DNA of 26,842 bases from Flavicella sp037132785. GTDB lineage: Bacteria; Bacteroidota; Bacteroidia; Flavobacteriales; Flavobacteriaceae. The notes under the pieces were generated by a model, which made no database searches, was not told the origin of the DNA, and saw nothing but the letters and a program-made list of their open reading frames with translations. The translations under genes were made by a program, and so were the position numbers. This document shows, one piece after another, positions 8,419 to 17,901 of the stretch (its first letter is position 1; every line of letters begins with the position of its first letter). The stretch spans positions 1 to 26,842 of the forward strand of contig NZ_JBAHZZ010000081.1 of NCBI RefSeq assembly GCF_037132785.1, written 5' to 3'.

Positions 8419-11205
8419 TTATTTTAATATTAACATTTTATCATAAGGTTTAGATAATTTAAACACAATTTGCGCTGGATTATTTCTATTCGTGGTTCCC
8501 TTTCTTTTGACTATTTTACCGTTTTCAAATATCTGAATCTCTATATTTTTATCTGTTTTGGAAATCGGCATATTAATAGTAATTGGATTATCATTACTAA
8601 TTAAAAATCCTTCCTCTGTTTTTTCTAATGAAAACGAAAAAGGTTCTCCTGAAGACACAATATCCCATCCTTTATATTCAAACTTTGTCATACCTGATAG
8701 AAACAGCAAATCTATCTCTTCTGTACCTTTTGACTCACGTATAATTGAAAGCAATCCTTTTTGATAGAATGAATTACCTAATGCAATATCATTTTCTGAA
8801 GCATTGACTGTAATCCTATCTTTTGCATTGTCGTCATTTAATTCTACATCTATTATTTGAGTAGTTGGATACTCTTTTAAAGATGAATAAGTAACCGTTT
8901 TAATTGGATTAATGCCTCCTTCAATATACGGATTAAAAACGACCACAAATGGATTTTCCCAAGCAGAATTTTCTCTTTTCAAAACCAACGTTGGCATAAG
9001 CTCATTTAGAATTTCTATGGGAGCAGTCCCTTTTTCTATGGCATTTGACGTTGGTAAATTGACCTTATATATTGTTTGATTTGGACTTCCTTTTACCCAA
9101 AGTTTCATAATATTATCTGGATTATCATCAGTTTTCAACTTAAAAACAGCCTTTAAATCGTTGGAAGACTCTGCCTTAAATTTATCCGTCAAATAATCAT
9201 AACCTTTTAATCTTCCGTTTTTAGAATTTAAATCTGTCGTTGGTTCAAATTGAATTTTCTTGTTATTTTCATCAATAACATCTAAAGACTGCCCTAAATT
9301 ATGATAAAAATATTCATGACTTTGAATCCCCTCTTTTTGTTTTTTGGATCTAAATACATCTACTACGTATGATGCTTTATTTTTAGTTTTAATTATAGCC
9401 GTAAATCGCTGCTGATTAGAAATCGTTTTAGGCTCTACAAACGACACTTTAGAAAACGTGATTTTATCGAAAGATGGTTTTTTACCTGACTTTGGAAATA
9501 CATTATCCAATTTAAAAGGATAATAAGTTCTCATTGCAGAATAATCAGATTTACCATCTACAATTACCGTATTATGAGCGGGAAACCTAGAGTAAAACTC
9601 TCTGTGATCCGGGTGCCAATAACTAGATCCTCTACCCATATCTGGCCCTAATACATAATTATTAGCAAACAATTCTAACGAAATACCATTGGCATGTGCA
9701 TGATTTCCAAAAGACCCAACTGTAGAAACCATTATGGCATTATCGCCTTCTCCCATTCGCTGATTTAACATGCTCACATTGGGTGCATAAAATGTTGGTG
9801 TCGTAAAACTTTCTATACTCACATTCTTATGCTTATCAGAATAAGCATTTAATTTATCAACATAAAAAAACAATTCGAAATAGCCTTTCGCTTTTCTTTC
9901 ATATAATTCGTCATCAATTATTTGAGATAGCAATCCTGATATCAAAGCCTCTTTTTCTACTAAATTATACTTTCTATAATTCGCTATAAGCAGTTCAAAA
10001 TTTTCTGGAGAAATCATATTATGGTGTGAATCTCCAAAACCAACCATATATCCACTAGGAAACAAATATTGGAATGAAGCCAATACGGCCTTTTCAATAA
10101 TAGGATAATTTAAAAACTCATTATTATTCGTAGCTTGATCAAGTAAGGTTATAATATTTAAAAGAGTCGTGATTACATGCACCGAATAGGAAGCACATTC
10201 TGGCCACATTGCAGTTTCTTGGTCGTAAACCAAAAGGGATTCTTTTATTGAAATTTGCCTATCTGTAGAAATATTAAATGTATGATCCAAAAAATACTCT
10301 TGTCCTTTCCCGTTTTTATAATTTTCATTATTCTCTAAAACTAATGCTACATAGGTTAAAAATCGTGCTTGAAAAAGATTCCAGTTATTATCTGGAATTC
10401 CATTTTTAATAATTTGATCTCCCCATTTTTGAAAAACAGCAACGGAATTATCTAAACTATACTGATTGGATTTGAAATAATTGAATAAAAAATCATAAGT
10501 TGACACTAATTGAAGTAAAATACCTTCATGTATTACTTCAAAAGTAGCAAGTCCAGAAATATATTGCTGGTTTGAGTTCTTTAAATCAATGGGAGCATCT
10601 CTGTAATGCATCCCATCTATGTATTTAAAAAATACTGGAGAGGCAAATTCTGCATATTTAGAATCCCCTGTTAACCAATATAAAAAGGCAGCATCTTCTA
10701 CAAGTCTCATTATTTGTTCGTTCAATTTTTCAATGGCAAAACCCGCCTTTGAAGGGTGAATCCATTCTTTTCTACCTGTTTTTTTATGCTCTAAATACAA
10801 TCCTCTTGGATCATCAAAATACGGTTCTACATTTTCTAATCTAGGTCGTTTATAATCCGTTGCCCAATCCCTAGTTCCAGAATATCGAACGGTAGGCACT
10901 GGAGCACTTCCTTCAGAATGCGAAAATTTACCTCCTTTTAAAAACACTTTATCGTGTTTTGTTTTCCAATTCATCTGTAATCTAGAAACCAACCATTCCG
11001 AATCTTTTTCAACAAATTCTAAATACTTTTCTAAATTTTCTTTTTTTCTATCAACTAATTCATTTTTCCATTCAACTTCTTCAAGTGTCTGTAAAAAGGC
11101 TTCTTTATCCTGATTGGTTGTATAAATTCGGGGATGCGATTCGATTTGTGAAAAAAAAACTCTAGGCACCATTAAAAAATAAAAAATGAGAAGTCTATAA
11201 AACAT
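8419..11205 (-). CDS. Heparinase II/III-like polysaccharide lyase (canonical motif copy)
   Basis: This is a predicted exported lyase that cleaves next to uronic acids by beta-elimination. The signal peptide ends near residue 20 (FFSQ). An alpha/alpha-toroid fills roughly residues 25-430, including NNWN and MWPECASYS. It is followed by the heparinase II/III beta-sandwich with the hallmark NHAHANG (His502 and His504), then LGPDMGRG and FPAHNTVIVDG. At 928 residues it is long but comparable to the neighbouring lyase. Both share the opening HPR(I/L)(Y/F)T, the APVPTVR/APIPTVR block and the Asp-Phe-Leu-Phe block, so they are diverged paralogues. The PL family number cannot be assigned by eye; PL12, PL15, PL17, PL21 and newer families share this fold. 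It would supply unsaturated ends for the GH88 enzyme. Confidence 0.88.
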   Translation of the reverse strand: MFYRLLIFYFLMVPRVFFSQIESHPRIYTTNQDKEAFLQTLEEVEWKNELVDRKKENLEKYLEFVEKDSEWLVSRLQMNWKTKHDKVFLKGGKFSHSEGSAPVPTVRYSGTRDWATDYKRPRLENVEPYFDDPRGLYLEHKKTGRKEWIHPSKAGFAIEKLNEQIMRLVEDAAFLYWLTGDSKYAEFASPVFFKYIDGMHYRDAPIDLKNSNQQYISGLATFEVIHEGILLQLVSTYDFLFNYFKSNQYSLDNSVAVFQKWGDQIIKNGIPDNNWNLFQARFLTYVALVLENNENYKNGKGQEYFLDHTFNISTDRQISIKESLLVYDQETAMWPECASYSVHVITTLLNIITLLDQATNNNEFLNYPIIEKAVLASFQYLFPSGYMVGFGDSHHNMISPENFELLIANYRKYNLVEKEALISGLLSQIIDDELYERKAKGYFELFFYVDKLNAYSDKHKNVSIESFTTPTFYAPNVSMLNQRMGEGDNAIMVSTVGSFGNHAHANGISLELFANNYVLGPDMGRGSSYWHPDHREFYSRFPAHNTVIVDGKSDYSAMRTYYPFKLDNVFPKSGKKPSFDKITFSKVSFVEPKTISNQQRFTAIIKTKNKASYVVDVFRSKKQKEGIQSHEYFYHNLGQSLDVIDENNKKIQFEPTTDLNSKNGRLKGYDYLTDKFKAESSNDLKAVFKLKTDDNPDNIMKLWVKGSPNQTIYKVNLPTSNAIEKGTAPIEILNELMPTLVLKRENSAWENPFVVVFNPYIEGGINPIKTVTYSSLKEYPTTQIIDVELNDDNAKDRITVNASENDIALGNSFYQKGLLSIIRESKGTEEIDLLFLSGMTKFEYKGWDIVSSGEPFSFSLEKTEEGFLISNDNPITINMPISKTDKNIEIQIFENGKIVKRKGTTNRNNPAQIVFKLSKPYDKMLILK

Positions 11206-11240
11206 AATTATTTATTTTTTGTATTAATATTGTTTTTCAA

Positions 11241-11274
11241 TTAGGTTACAAATCTAGCTTTTGAAATAACCTAA
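11241..11274. repeat. Inverted repeat between the two lyase genes
   Basis: TTAGGTTA (11241-11248) and TAACCTAA (11267-11274) are perfect complements. The pairing can be extended inward by CAAA/TTTG and outward with mismatches. It sits in the 86-bp gap between the two lyase genes, one of the longer gaps in the run. It could be an RNA-processing or stabilising stem-loop that sets the ratio of the two enzymes. No T-tract makes it a clear terminator. Confidence 0.45.
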
Positions 11275-11291
11275 ATTTCAAAAAGTTTATT

Positions 11292-13964
11292 CTATTTAAT
11301 TTCAATATGATAACCTGCTGGATATTCTTTTGCTTTTCCTTTTCCTATGGAAATTAAAACTGGGTTATCAGAAGAATAATAATATGCACCCTCTTCAAAT
11401 TTTAATTCCGCAGTAATCGTTTCTTTTACAGCTTCAATTTTAAATTTTCCTTTTTGTAATAATTTTCCTTTTCCCAAATACAAATACTGAAATTGATTGT
11501 TTTTTTCTGAAGTAATTCCGAATACCCCTTGAAACTTCAATCCTTTTGTTGGTTTGTACACTTTATCATCAATTGCATTGCATATAAATTGCTTGCTGTT
11601 TTTTGACTTTACAGAAATACTTACAAAGTTCTTTGAAGTTTGAATTTTAGAAATTTCTTGAATCGACTTTTCATCGGTTTCATAAGATTCGAAAACGGCA
11701 ACAAAAGGATGTTCTTTTCCATTGATATTATTCTGACGAACAATTAATGTAGGAGTCGACTCAGGGCTTTTATTTACCTGTCCTGGTGTAACATCACTTC
11801 GAAGTGTTGTTGGAGGTGCATCTACAAGGTACAATTCCCTGTTATCTTGACCCATCATCCACATATTTACATGCAAGGCAGGAGATACGGTATTAATAAC
11901 CCAAGTAGCATTAAAATCATCCGTATGGATTATCTTTTTTTGATTTTTAAAAAACGAATAATTTTTATTGTATTTTGTACCTAAATCATCAACTGCAATT
12001 ATTTTCAAAGATTCGTTAGCTCCACTATTAAGCGTTACTGAATTCCCCAAATTATGATGGATATAATCGTTATCTAACTGGTCAGATCTAAAAACATCTA
12101 CATAATACCCTGTAGTTTCAGAAGTACGAACCATGGCTACTAAACGTCTTTTTTCATCGGCAGATACATCTGTAAAAGAAATATTTTCTGAAGTTTCTGA
12201 TTTATTATAAAATCCTGCTGTCGTATCAACATATGGGTCCATTGCATTGATGGTAATATCCCCATTTTGATAACCGGGAATAATTGTATTTGACCCTGTA
12301 ATCCCTCTGTGATAACCCGCATCAGAGGACCAATAGGATTCATAAGCTGAAGCATCAGGTGCCAAAGACCATCCTTTACCATAAAATTGCATTGCCAATC
12401 CATTTTTACCCAAATGAGATTTATATTTGCCACCATACAATGTAAACATTAAACCATTGTTATCATCATTACCATTTTTCATAATAATATGTCTATGAAA
12501 TGGAGAATAGGCTGTTTTATGAAATGGCAAATCACTTCCCGACTCTGGTAAAACTTGGTTAAATACAATCCCTTGCCAATTTGAACTATTTCTATCATAA
12601 TGTCCAGAGGCAATATTTTTACGAATAACAGTAGCCATTTTTATTGCCGTTTCTGTATCTCCTTCCCATGTTGAATACGTTAATAAAGATTCAAACGAAG
12701 ACATATTTGCTGGACCCCCTCTCATATCACCAAAAACCACCAAGTTCCCACGAGCGTCTAACCAACCTAAATTTGCCATAGCTGCTTTGCGAATAATCGA
12801 ATTTCCTTTTAGAGTATTTATTCCAACCTTGTACAGCTTAATCCCCATATCTAAAACAAAAGGTATCATTCCTGACGCATAACCAGGAGATTCTGGCCAT
12901 AAACCTGTTGTTTTATTATAATTCCCCATAATTTCTGGTAAACCGGCATAATGTTCTCCCGATTTTTCTGTATAATAAGGAATGAAATACTCTCGTCCTT
13001 TCCCATCATCATAAAAATTATTGGACTCTAAAACAAGCATACTTCCCAATATGTTTTTATAGCGATTTACATTCCAATTCCCATTTTTCCCTCCTCTTAC
13101 CAGTCCTATTTCAATAAAACGTTTAAATACGATTCCTGCTACATCTACTAACTTTTTATTAATGAGCTCTAAGTGTTCATGTGGATTCTTATTCAAATAA
13201 TCAAACAAAAAATCGTAGGTTATCGCCATAGGTATTTGTCTATTATCATGGATTACTTCATAATCATAATAACCCAAAATTCCTCCTGGCTCATAACCAC
13301 CAGGCCCACCAGCTGATTCTTTTGGATCCAATGGTGGTTCCATATAATAAGTTCCCAATAACCATGTCCACATAATATCCGCTGAAAACTTTGCGTATTT
13401 TTCTTCTTGAGTAATATAATATGCAAAAGCAGCCTTTTCTGCTAACTTTAATATCTCTGTATTATTCTTAGCAATCATATGTCCTGTTTCTTTATACGGA
13501 ATTAAAATAGGTGTTTTATCTCTGCTAGAACGACTGATTCCAAACATATCTCCAGTTTCGTTGTAAGGAAGTCTATCCTCTAAAGGAACATTTAAATAAT
13601 CGTTCCAAATACGCATACCAGGTAAACGCACTGTAGGTATTGGCGCATTTCCTTTACCGTAATCCCAGTTTTGTTTTTTTATGTAACACTGTGTATAATG
13701 CTCTCCTTTTTTCCAATACATAGCCAATCTTGAAACTATCCAATCAGGATTGTTCACATGGCGATCTACATAAGAATCTATTTCAGACAACAAAACATCC
13801 CAAGATGCTTTTGCCCAATCTTCGTTTTTAATTTTATTTAATAGCTCTGTTCTGTCTTGTTTATTAGTGAATAAACGAGGATGCTCACCTAATTCTTGAG
13901 CAAAAACAGAAATGCTATTAAGCATTAAGGAAAGAATTAAAGTTACTATTGGTATAAATTTCAT
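11292..13964 (-). CDS. Heparinase II/III-like protein with altered catalytic motif
   Basis: This is an exported 890-residue paralogue of the next lyase in the run (signal peptide about 1-22, ends VFAQ). It has the same architecture: toroid with HPRLFTNKQD, APIPTVRLPG, GNWNVNRYKN and LWPESPGYA, then the beta-sandwich. The usual HAHAN/D-G signature is here SHLGKNG, with a single His (His517). The AHNTV block is changed to TGSNTII. LAPDASAYES fits the usual Asp-rich strand. So one His of the pair and the His of AHNTV appear to be missing. It may be a lyase of a different PL family with another catalytic set, or a binding or inactive partner. It follows sulfatase 2 by 40 bp. Product: uronate-containing oligosaccharides, if active. 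Confidence 0.85.
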   Translation of the reverse strand: MKFIPIVTLILSLMLNSISVFAQELGEHPRLFTNKQDRTELLNKIKNEDWAKASWDVLLSEIDSYVDRHVNNPDWIVSRLAMYWKKGEHYTQCYIKKQNWDYGKGNAPIPTVRLPGMRIWNDYLNVPLEDRLPYNETGDMFGISRSSRDKTPILIPYKETGHMIAKNNTEILKLAEKAAFAYYITQEEKYAKFSADIMWTWLLGTYYMEPPLDPKESAGGPGGYEPGGILGYYDYEVIHDNRQIPMAITYDFLFDYLNKNPHEHLELINKKLVDVAGIVFKRFIEIGLVRGGKNGNWNVNRYKNILGSMLVLESNNFYDDGKGREYFIPYYTEKSGEHYAGLPEIMGNYNKTTGLWPESPGYASGMIPFVLDMGIKLYKVGINTLKGNSIIRKAAMANLGWLDARGNLVVFGDMRGGPANMSSFESLLTYSTWEGDTETAIKMATVIRKNIASGHYDRNSSNWQGIVFNQVLPESGSDLPFHKTAYSPFHRHIIMKNGNDDNNGLMFTLYGGKYKSHLGKNGLAMQFYGKGWSLAPDASAYESYWSSDAGYHRGITGSNTIIPGYQNGDITINAMDPYVDTTAGFYNKSETSENISFTDVSADEKRRLVAMVRTSETTGYYVDVFRSDQLDNDYIHHNLGNSVTLNSGANESLKIIAVDDLGTKYNKNYSFFKNQKKIIHTDDFNATWVINTVSPALHVNMWMMGQDNRELYLVDAPPTTLRSDVTPGQVNKSPESTPTLIVRQNNINGKEHPFVAVFESYETDEKSIQEISKIQTSKNFVSISVKSKNSKQFICNAIDDKVYKPTKGLKFQGVFGITSEKNNQFQYLYLGKGKLLQKGKFKIEAVKETITAELKFEEGAYYYSSDNPVLISIGKGKAKEYPAGYHIEIK

Positions 13965-14004
13965 AATGTAAAAAACTTATTTTTGTTTGAATTCGTATAC
14001 AATT

Positions 14005-15666
14005 TTAATGAAGAGGAACCGTTTCAATATTTGGATTCGCTTGCGCTTCAAGGTACTTTCTAAGGATCTCTTGATCTAACTCTGAGCTATCACCATATTG
14101 TTTACGCAAATCGGCTAACTGCTCTTTTAATTGAACAACGATATCTGCGTACGCTGGATCATCAATAACATTAGTCATTTCATTTAAGTCGTTTTTACGA
14201 TCGTAGAGTTCCCACTCATCTATATCGTAATAAAAATGTATCAATTTATAATCCTGAGTAATAATTGCATAATGTCTTTTTACCATGTGAATACCAGGAT
14301 ACTCATAGTAATGATAATACACAGCATCTCTAGTCCACTCCTCATCATTTCCAATTAATAACGGAAGTAAGCTTTCCCCTTGCATATCTTTTGGAGCATC
14401 AACACCAGCGATTTCCAATATTGTTTGTGCAAAGTCAAGGTTTTGAACCATTTCAGTATTGGTTATTCCAGCTTTAATAACATTTGGCCAACGAATTAAC
14501 AAGGGTGTTTTAAATGATTCATCATATACAAAACGCTTATCAAACCAACCATGTTCTCCCAAGTAAAACCCTTGATCAGAAGTATAAATGATAATTGTAT
14601 TTTCTGCTAATTTTGTCTTATCTAAATAATCTAATAATCTACCTACATTTTCATCAACCGATGCAATACAACCTAAATAATCTTGCATATAACGTTGGTA
14701 ACGCCATTTCATCAATTCTTTTTTATTCATCTTAGGATACTTTTCTTTAAAGTCTTCCATCAAAGGTGTATATACCGAATCCCAAACAGCTCTTTGCTCA
14801 GGGTTCATACGCCCTACTTCTCTATGGAAAGCATCAATATCCCAACCCGAAACATCTTTTATTCCAAGTTCAGCCATCATTTTAGGATAGAGTTTAGAAT
14901 CCCCAGCCCAATTCATATGTGTTAATAGATTCATTTCAGCTGTTTTAGCTGCTGTTCCACGTCCTTCATACGTATCAAACAACGTTTCAGGCTCTATAAA
15001 TGTTTTCTTTGTGTATTCCTTAAAATGACGCGGTGCTGGTAACCATTCTCTGTGAGGAGCTTTTTGCATAGAAAACAACATAAATGGCTCGTCTTTATTT
15101 CTATCATTTTCTAACCAATTTATAGTCATATCCATGATAATATCAGTTACATAACCTTCAACAGTAATTTTACCGTTATTGGTATTAAAATCGGGATTAT
15201 AATATTGACCTTGCCCAGGAAGAATTTTAAACTCGTCAATGCCTTTAGGGTTATTTCCAAAATGCAATTTTCCAAACATCGCAGTTTGATATCCTGCTTT
15301 TTGTAACAATTGAGGAAATGTCATTTGCGATTCGTCAAAAGGAAAAACATTATCCACCTTACCATGTATATGACAGTGTTTACCTGTAAGTATTGTAGCT
15401 CTTGATGGCGCACATATAGAATTTGACACACAAGCATTTGTAAATAGGATGCCTTCATCGGCTAGACGATCAATATTAGGTGTTTCTATTAAATGATCAC
15501 TATATGCACTAATAGCTTGATATGCGTGATCATCAGACATCATAAAAATAATATTTGGTCGCTTTGGCAACTCCTTATTCTCTGCGTTATCTTTTTTTGA
15601 GGTTTGACAAGAAACCAATCCAATAAATATTAGAGTCGACAGTATTTTTGAAGTTTTTATATGCAT
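14005..15666 (-). CDS. S1-family sulfatase lipoprotein (copy 2)
   Basis: This is a formylglycine-dependent sulfatase that would remove sulfate esters from the glycan. The lipobox GLVSC gives lipid-modified Cys20. PNIIFMMSDD provides metal ligands Asp45/Asp46, and CAPSRATILTG provides Cys85, the formylglycine site. FGKLHFG and TSDQGFYLGEHGWFDKR are the later active-site strands. The LGEHGWFDKR block resembles the GlcNAc-6-sulfatase/iduronate-2-sulfatase type, not arylsulfatase A. At 553 residues it is full length with no missing key residue. Activity needs a maturation enzyme such as anSME, which is not in the window. It lies 15 bp after GH97. The exact S1 subfamily and the position of the removed sulfate are open. 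Confidence 0.94.
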   Translation of the reverse strand: MHIKTSKILSTLIFIGLVSCQTSKKDNAENKELPKRPNIIFMMSDDHAYQAISAYSDHLIETPNIDRLADEGILFTNACVSNSICAPSRATILTGKHCHIHGKVDNVFPFDESQMTFPQLLQKAGYQTAMFGKLHFGNNPKGIDEFKILPGQGQYYNPDFNTNNGKITVEGYVTDIIMDMTINWLENDRNKDEPFMLFSMQKAPHREWLPAPRHFKEYTKKTFIEPETLFDTYEGRGTAAKTAEMNLLTHMNWAGDSKLYPKMMAELGIKDVSGWDIDAFHREVGRMNPEQRAVWDSVYTPLMEDFKEKYPKMNKKELMKWRYQRYMQDYLGCIASVDENVGRLLDYLDKTKLAENTIIIYTSDQGFYLGEHGWFDKRFVYDESFKTPLLIRWPNVIKAGITNTEMVQNLDFAQTILEIAGVDAPKDMQGESLLPLLIGNDEEWTRDAVYYHYYEYPGIHMVKRHYAIITQDYKLIHFYYDIDEWELYDRKNDLNEMTNVIDDPAYADIVVQLKEQLADLRKQYGDSSELDQEILRKYLEAQANPNIETVPLH

Positions 15667-15681
15667 TATTTATATATTTAT

Positions 15682-17679
15682 TTAATTCTTAATTTTAATT
15701 ATCTGTATGACAAAACCATTATTGCTTTTCACCAATAATTGTAGTTTTGACTCTTTTGTCATTTTCATTTCTTCAATTCTCACATGAGTTCTTGTATTTA
15801 TAGACGCATCATCTGAATATATTTTTGCTTGATACTCACTATTATCTTGTAAAAAAGAGAATTCAAGATCTACTAAATTCGGTTTTTTACCATTTATGCC
15901 TCCAATAAACCAGTCATCACCTTTTCTTCTAGCAATAACTCCTAGTTGTCCTATTTTTGCATATAATACTTTTGTTTCATCCCAGGTAGTAGGCACGGCT
16001 TCAAAAAACTCTAACTCTGGTTCGAACCCAATATGTTTGGTATCCCCCCATAAACCATCTAGTTTTTCGGGAGAATCAGCGGGTTTATCATACCAATACA
16101 AAAACTGAAGAGGACTAAAAAGACAAACCGTTTTTGCCATTTGAGAAGCATGAGAACCCATGGCATTTACTCTTCTATTATAATAACATACGGTATTATC
16201 TGCTGCTCCAGCTAACATTCTAGTAAACATGCTAATTAAAGTATGCTCATTAGAAACAGTTGCTTCGTCTCCACGTATACCTTCTTGCGTTAAAAAATTC
16301 GGGTACGTTCTTGAAAAACCTGTTGGCCTATATTCATCATGAACATCTATAATTAAATGATATTCAGCTGCTTTTTTTATAGCTTCATGTAACCAAGCTG
16401 TAGCGTCTTGATCACCTACACGTACAAAACCAAATTTAATTCCAGCTACACCCCACTTTTTAAACAATGGCAACACCTCATCTAATTGTTTTTCTAATGC
16501 ACGACGGTTTACATATAATATAACACCTATATTTTTTTCTTTAGCATAGTTACAAATAGCTTCAATATCAAAAGGACCTTTGGACCGTTTTGGGTCTAAA
16601 GTTACAGTTGTTGCATCAGATGCATTATCCATTTCATTACCATACCAACCTGCATCAAATAATACATATTGCATGTTACTACCTGAGACAAAATCTATTG
16701 CAGCTAACCCTCCTTTTGTAGTTAAAGTAGTTTCTCTTAACGCCTTTCCTGGTACAATCCAAGATTCATCTTTAATTTCTGATGGGTCATTTAAATTTTG
16801 GATGATATAATTATTTTGAAGTAAATCACCTTCATTTTCTGCCATCATAACAACCCTCCATGGCGATTGAAAAGGTAATTTTTTATCCACTTTATTCCCC
16901 TCATTAATTCTTTCTGAAACGATAGCACCAGTAATTTTGTCTTGTTTTTGAACTTCCATTTTCCCATCAAGACTTGATAAGATACTAAACTCAGAAGATG
17001 TCCCTTTTTTAAAACTTAATCGAGCATAATCAACTAACTTTGCTTCTGCTAACGCAACTTTTAAACTGGCACCCATATCAATTAACAAAGGCCTTTCACA
17101 ACCTTCCTCTAATTGTGTTAATGGAATTTCATTATACTCACCTTGTGCTGTTAAAACACCTTTTTCTCGTTTTGGTGTTGACCAAACTTTATAATCTTCT
17201 GTGAAATTATAATGTATTTGTTCATCTAATGCAATTTCTTGAATGTTTTGTTCGGGGAATTCATAAGAAAAAGCGATTCCTTCATTATAAGCTCTACAAA
17301 TAATATTAAACGTTGTTTCTCCCTGTTTAAAAAAAACTTTAAGTTGATTATAATGATCCGGAATACTACTTAATTCGCTAAAATTAGACTCCCATATAGT
17401 ATCAGTGCTTTCCCTTTCTACTTTCAGTACAGATAAAGTATTAGATAAATCAATTTCATTAGAAATAAGCTCTAACGTTGAAGGCAATAACACTACTCTA
17501 TCGTGATATTGAATTGAAAACTTAATTTTATTTTCTGGAGTAGACAAAAGTTTAAATACTTTATTCCCATCAGGTGATTTCACCACAATAGTTTGAGTAT
17601 TATTACATGATAAAATAAGTACAGAAATAAGAAAAACCCCTAACCCAACTTTTATTTTAAAATTATTAAAAACCGTCAT
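15682..17679 (-). CDS. GH97 glycoside hydrolase, SusB-like (inverting type)
   Basis: GH97 enzymes are exo-alpha-glucosidases (inverting) or alpha-galactosidases (retaining). The lipobox LILSC gives Cys25. The N-terminal beta-super-sandwich runs to about residue 310, followed by the barrel with VLFDAGWYG, GIKFGF, HDEYRPTGFSRTYPN (Glu449) and TQEGIRGDE (Glu466, Glu472), and a C-terminal beta domain. At 665 residues it has typical length. In retaining GH97 members the strand equivalent to GIKFGF carries the Asp nucleophile; here Gly417 occupies that place, as recalled for the inverting SusB branch. This favours an inverting alpha-glycosidase. The sugar removed is not known. It sits 15 bp before sulfatase 2. 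Confidence 0.93.
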   Translation of the reverse strand: MTVFNNFKIKVGLGVFLISVLILSCNNTQTIVVKSPDGNKVFKLLSTPENKIKFSIQYHDRVVLLPSTLELISNEIDLSNTLSVLKVERESTDTIWESNFSELSSIPDHYNQLKVFFKQGETTFNIICRAYNEGIAFSYEFPEQNIQEIALDEQIHYNFTEDYKVWSTPKREKGVLTAQGEYNEIPLTQLEEGCERPLLIDMGASLKVALAEAKLVDYARLSFKKGTSSEFSILSSLDGKMEVQKQDKITGAIVSERINEGNKVDKKLPFQSPWRVVMMAENEGDLLQNNYIIQNLNDPSEIKDESWIVPGKALRETTLTTKGGLAAIDFVSGSNMQYVLFDAGWYGNEMDNASDATTVTLDPKRSKGPFDIEAICNYAKEKNIGVILYVNRRALEKQLDEVLPLFKKWGVAGIKFGFVRVGDQDATAWLHEAIKKAAEYHLIIDVHDEYRPTGFSRTYPNFLTQEGIRGDEATVSNEHTLISMFTRMLAGAADNTVCYYNRRVNAMGSHASQMAKTVCLFSPLQFLYWYDKPADSPEKLDGLWGDTKHIGFEPELEFFEAVPTTWDETKVLYAKIGQLGVIARRKGDDWFIGGINGKKPNLVDLEFSFLQDNSEYQAKIYSDDASINTRTHVRIEEMKMTKESKLQLLVKSNNGFVIQIIKIKN

Positions 17680-17697
17680 ATTTATTATATATTTTAT

Positions 17698-17901
17698 TTA
17701 TTGACAAGTGATTTTAAGCAGAATAAATTCAACTATTTCATGTCTATTTTTAACGAGCCGAAGACCATTTATTAAAGTTGAATTATTAATTAAAACATCA
17801 TTCTCTTTTTTGTATTTGTCTACAACAGGCAGCTTATTAGGCATCTCAATATTTGACGAAAACAGATAAGCAACACGATTCGATAGAGATTTATTCAACA
17901 T
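17698..17901 (-). CDS. 67-codon ORF of unknown function, start overlapping sulfatase stop
   Basis: I do not recognise this protein. Its ATG overlaps the TAA stop of the upstream sulfatase gene by one base (TAATG), a layout typical of translational coupling. It ends 18 bp before the GH97 start, so it fills the gap between two certain genes almost exactly. Unlike every certain enzyme gene around it, it has no signal peptide and no lipobox. It has charged stretches (VVDKYKKEND) and a hydrophobic C-terminal stretch (VEFILLKI). It could be a real small protein, the last piece of a lost gene, or a chance ORF. Confidence 0.35.
   Translation of the reverse strand: MLNKSLSNRVAYLFSSNIEMPNKLPVVDKYKKENDVLINNSTLINGLRLVKNRHEIVEFILLKITCQ

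Noticed and set aside
12140..12436. 98-codon minus-strand ORF inside the 890-residue lyase gene
   Set aside because: It is an off-frame shadow of a certain gene on the same strand and shows no protein family features.
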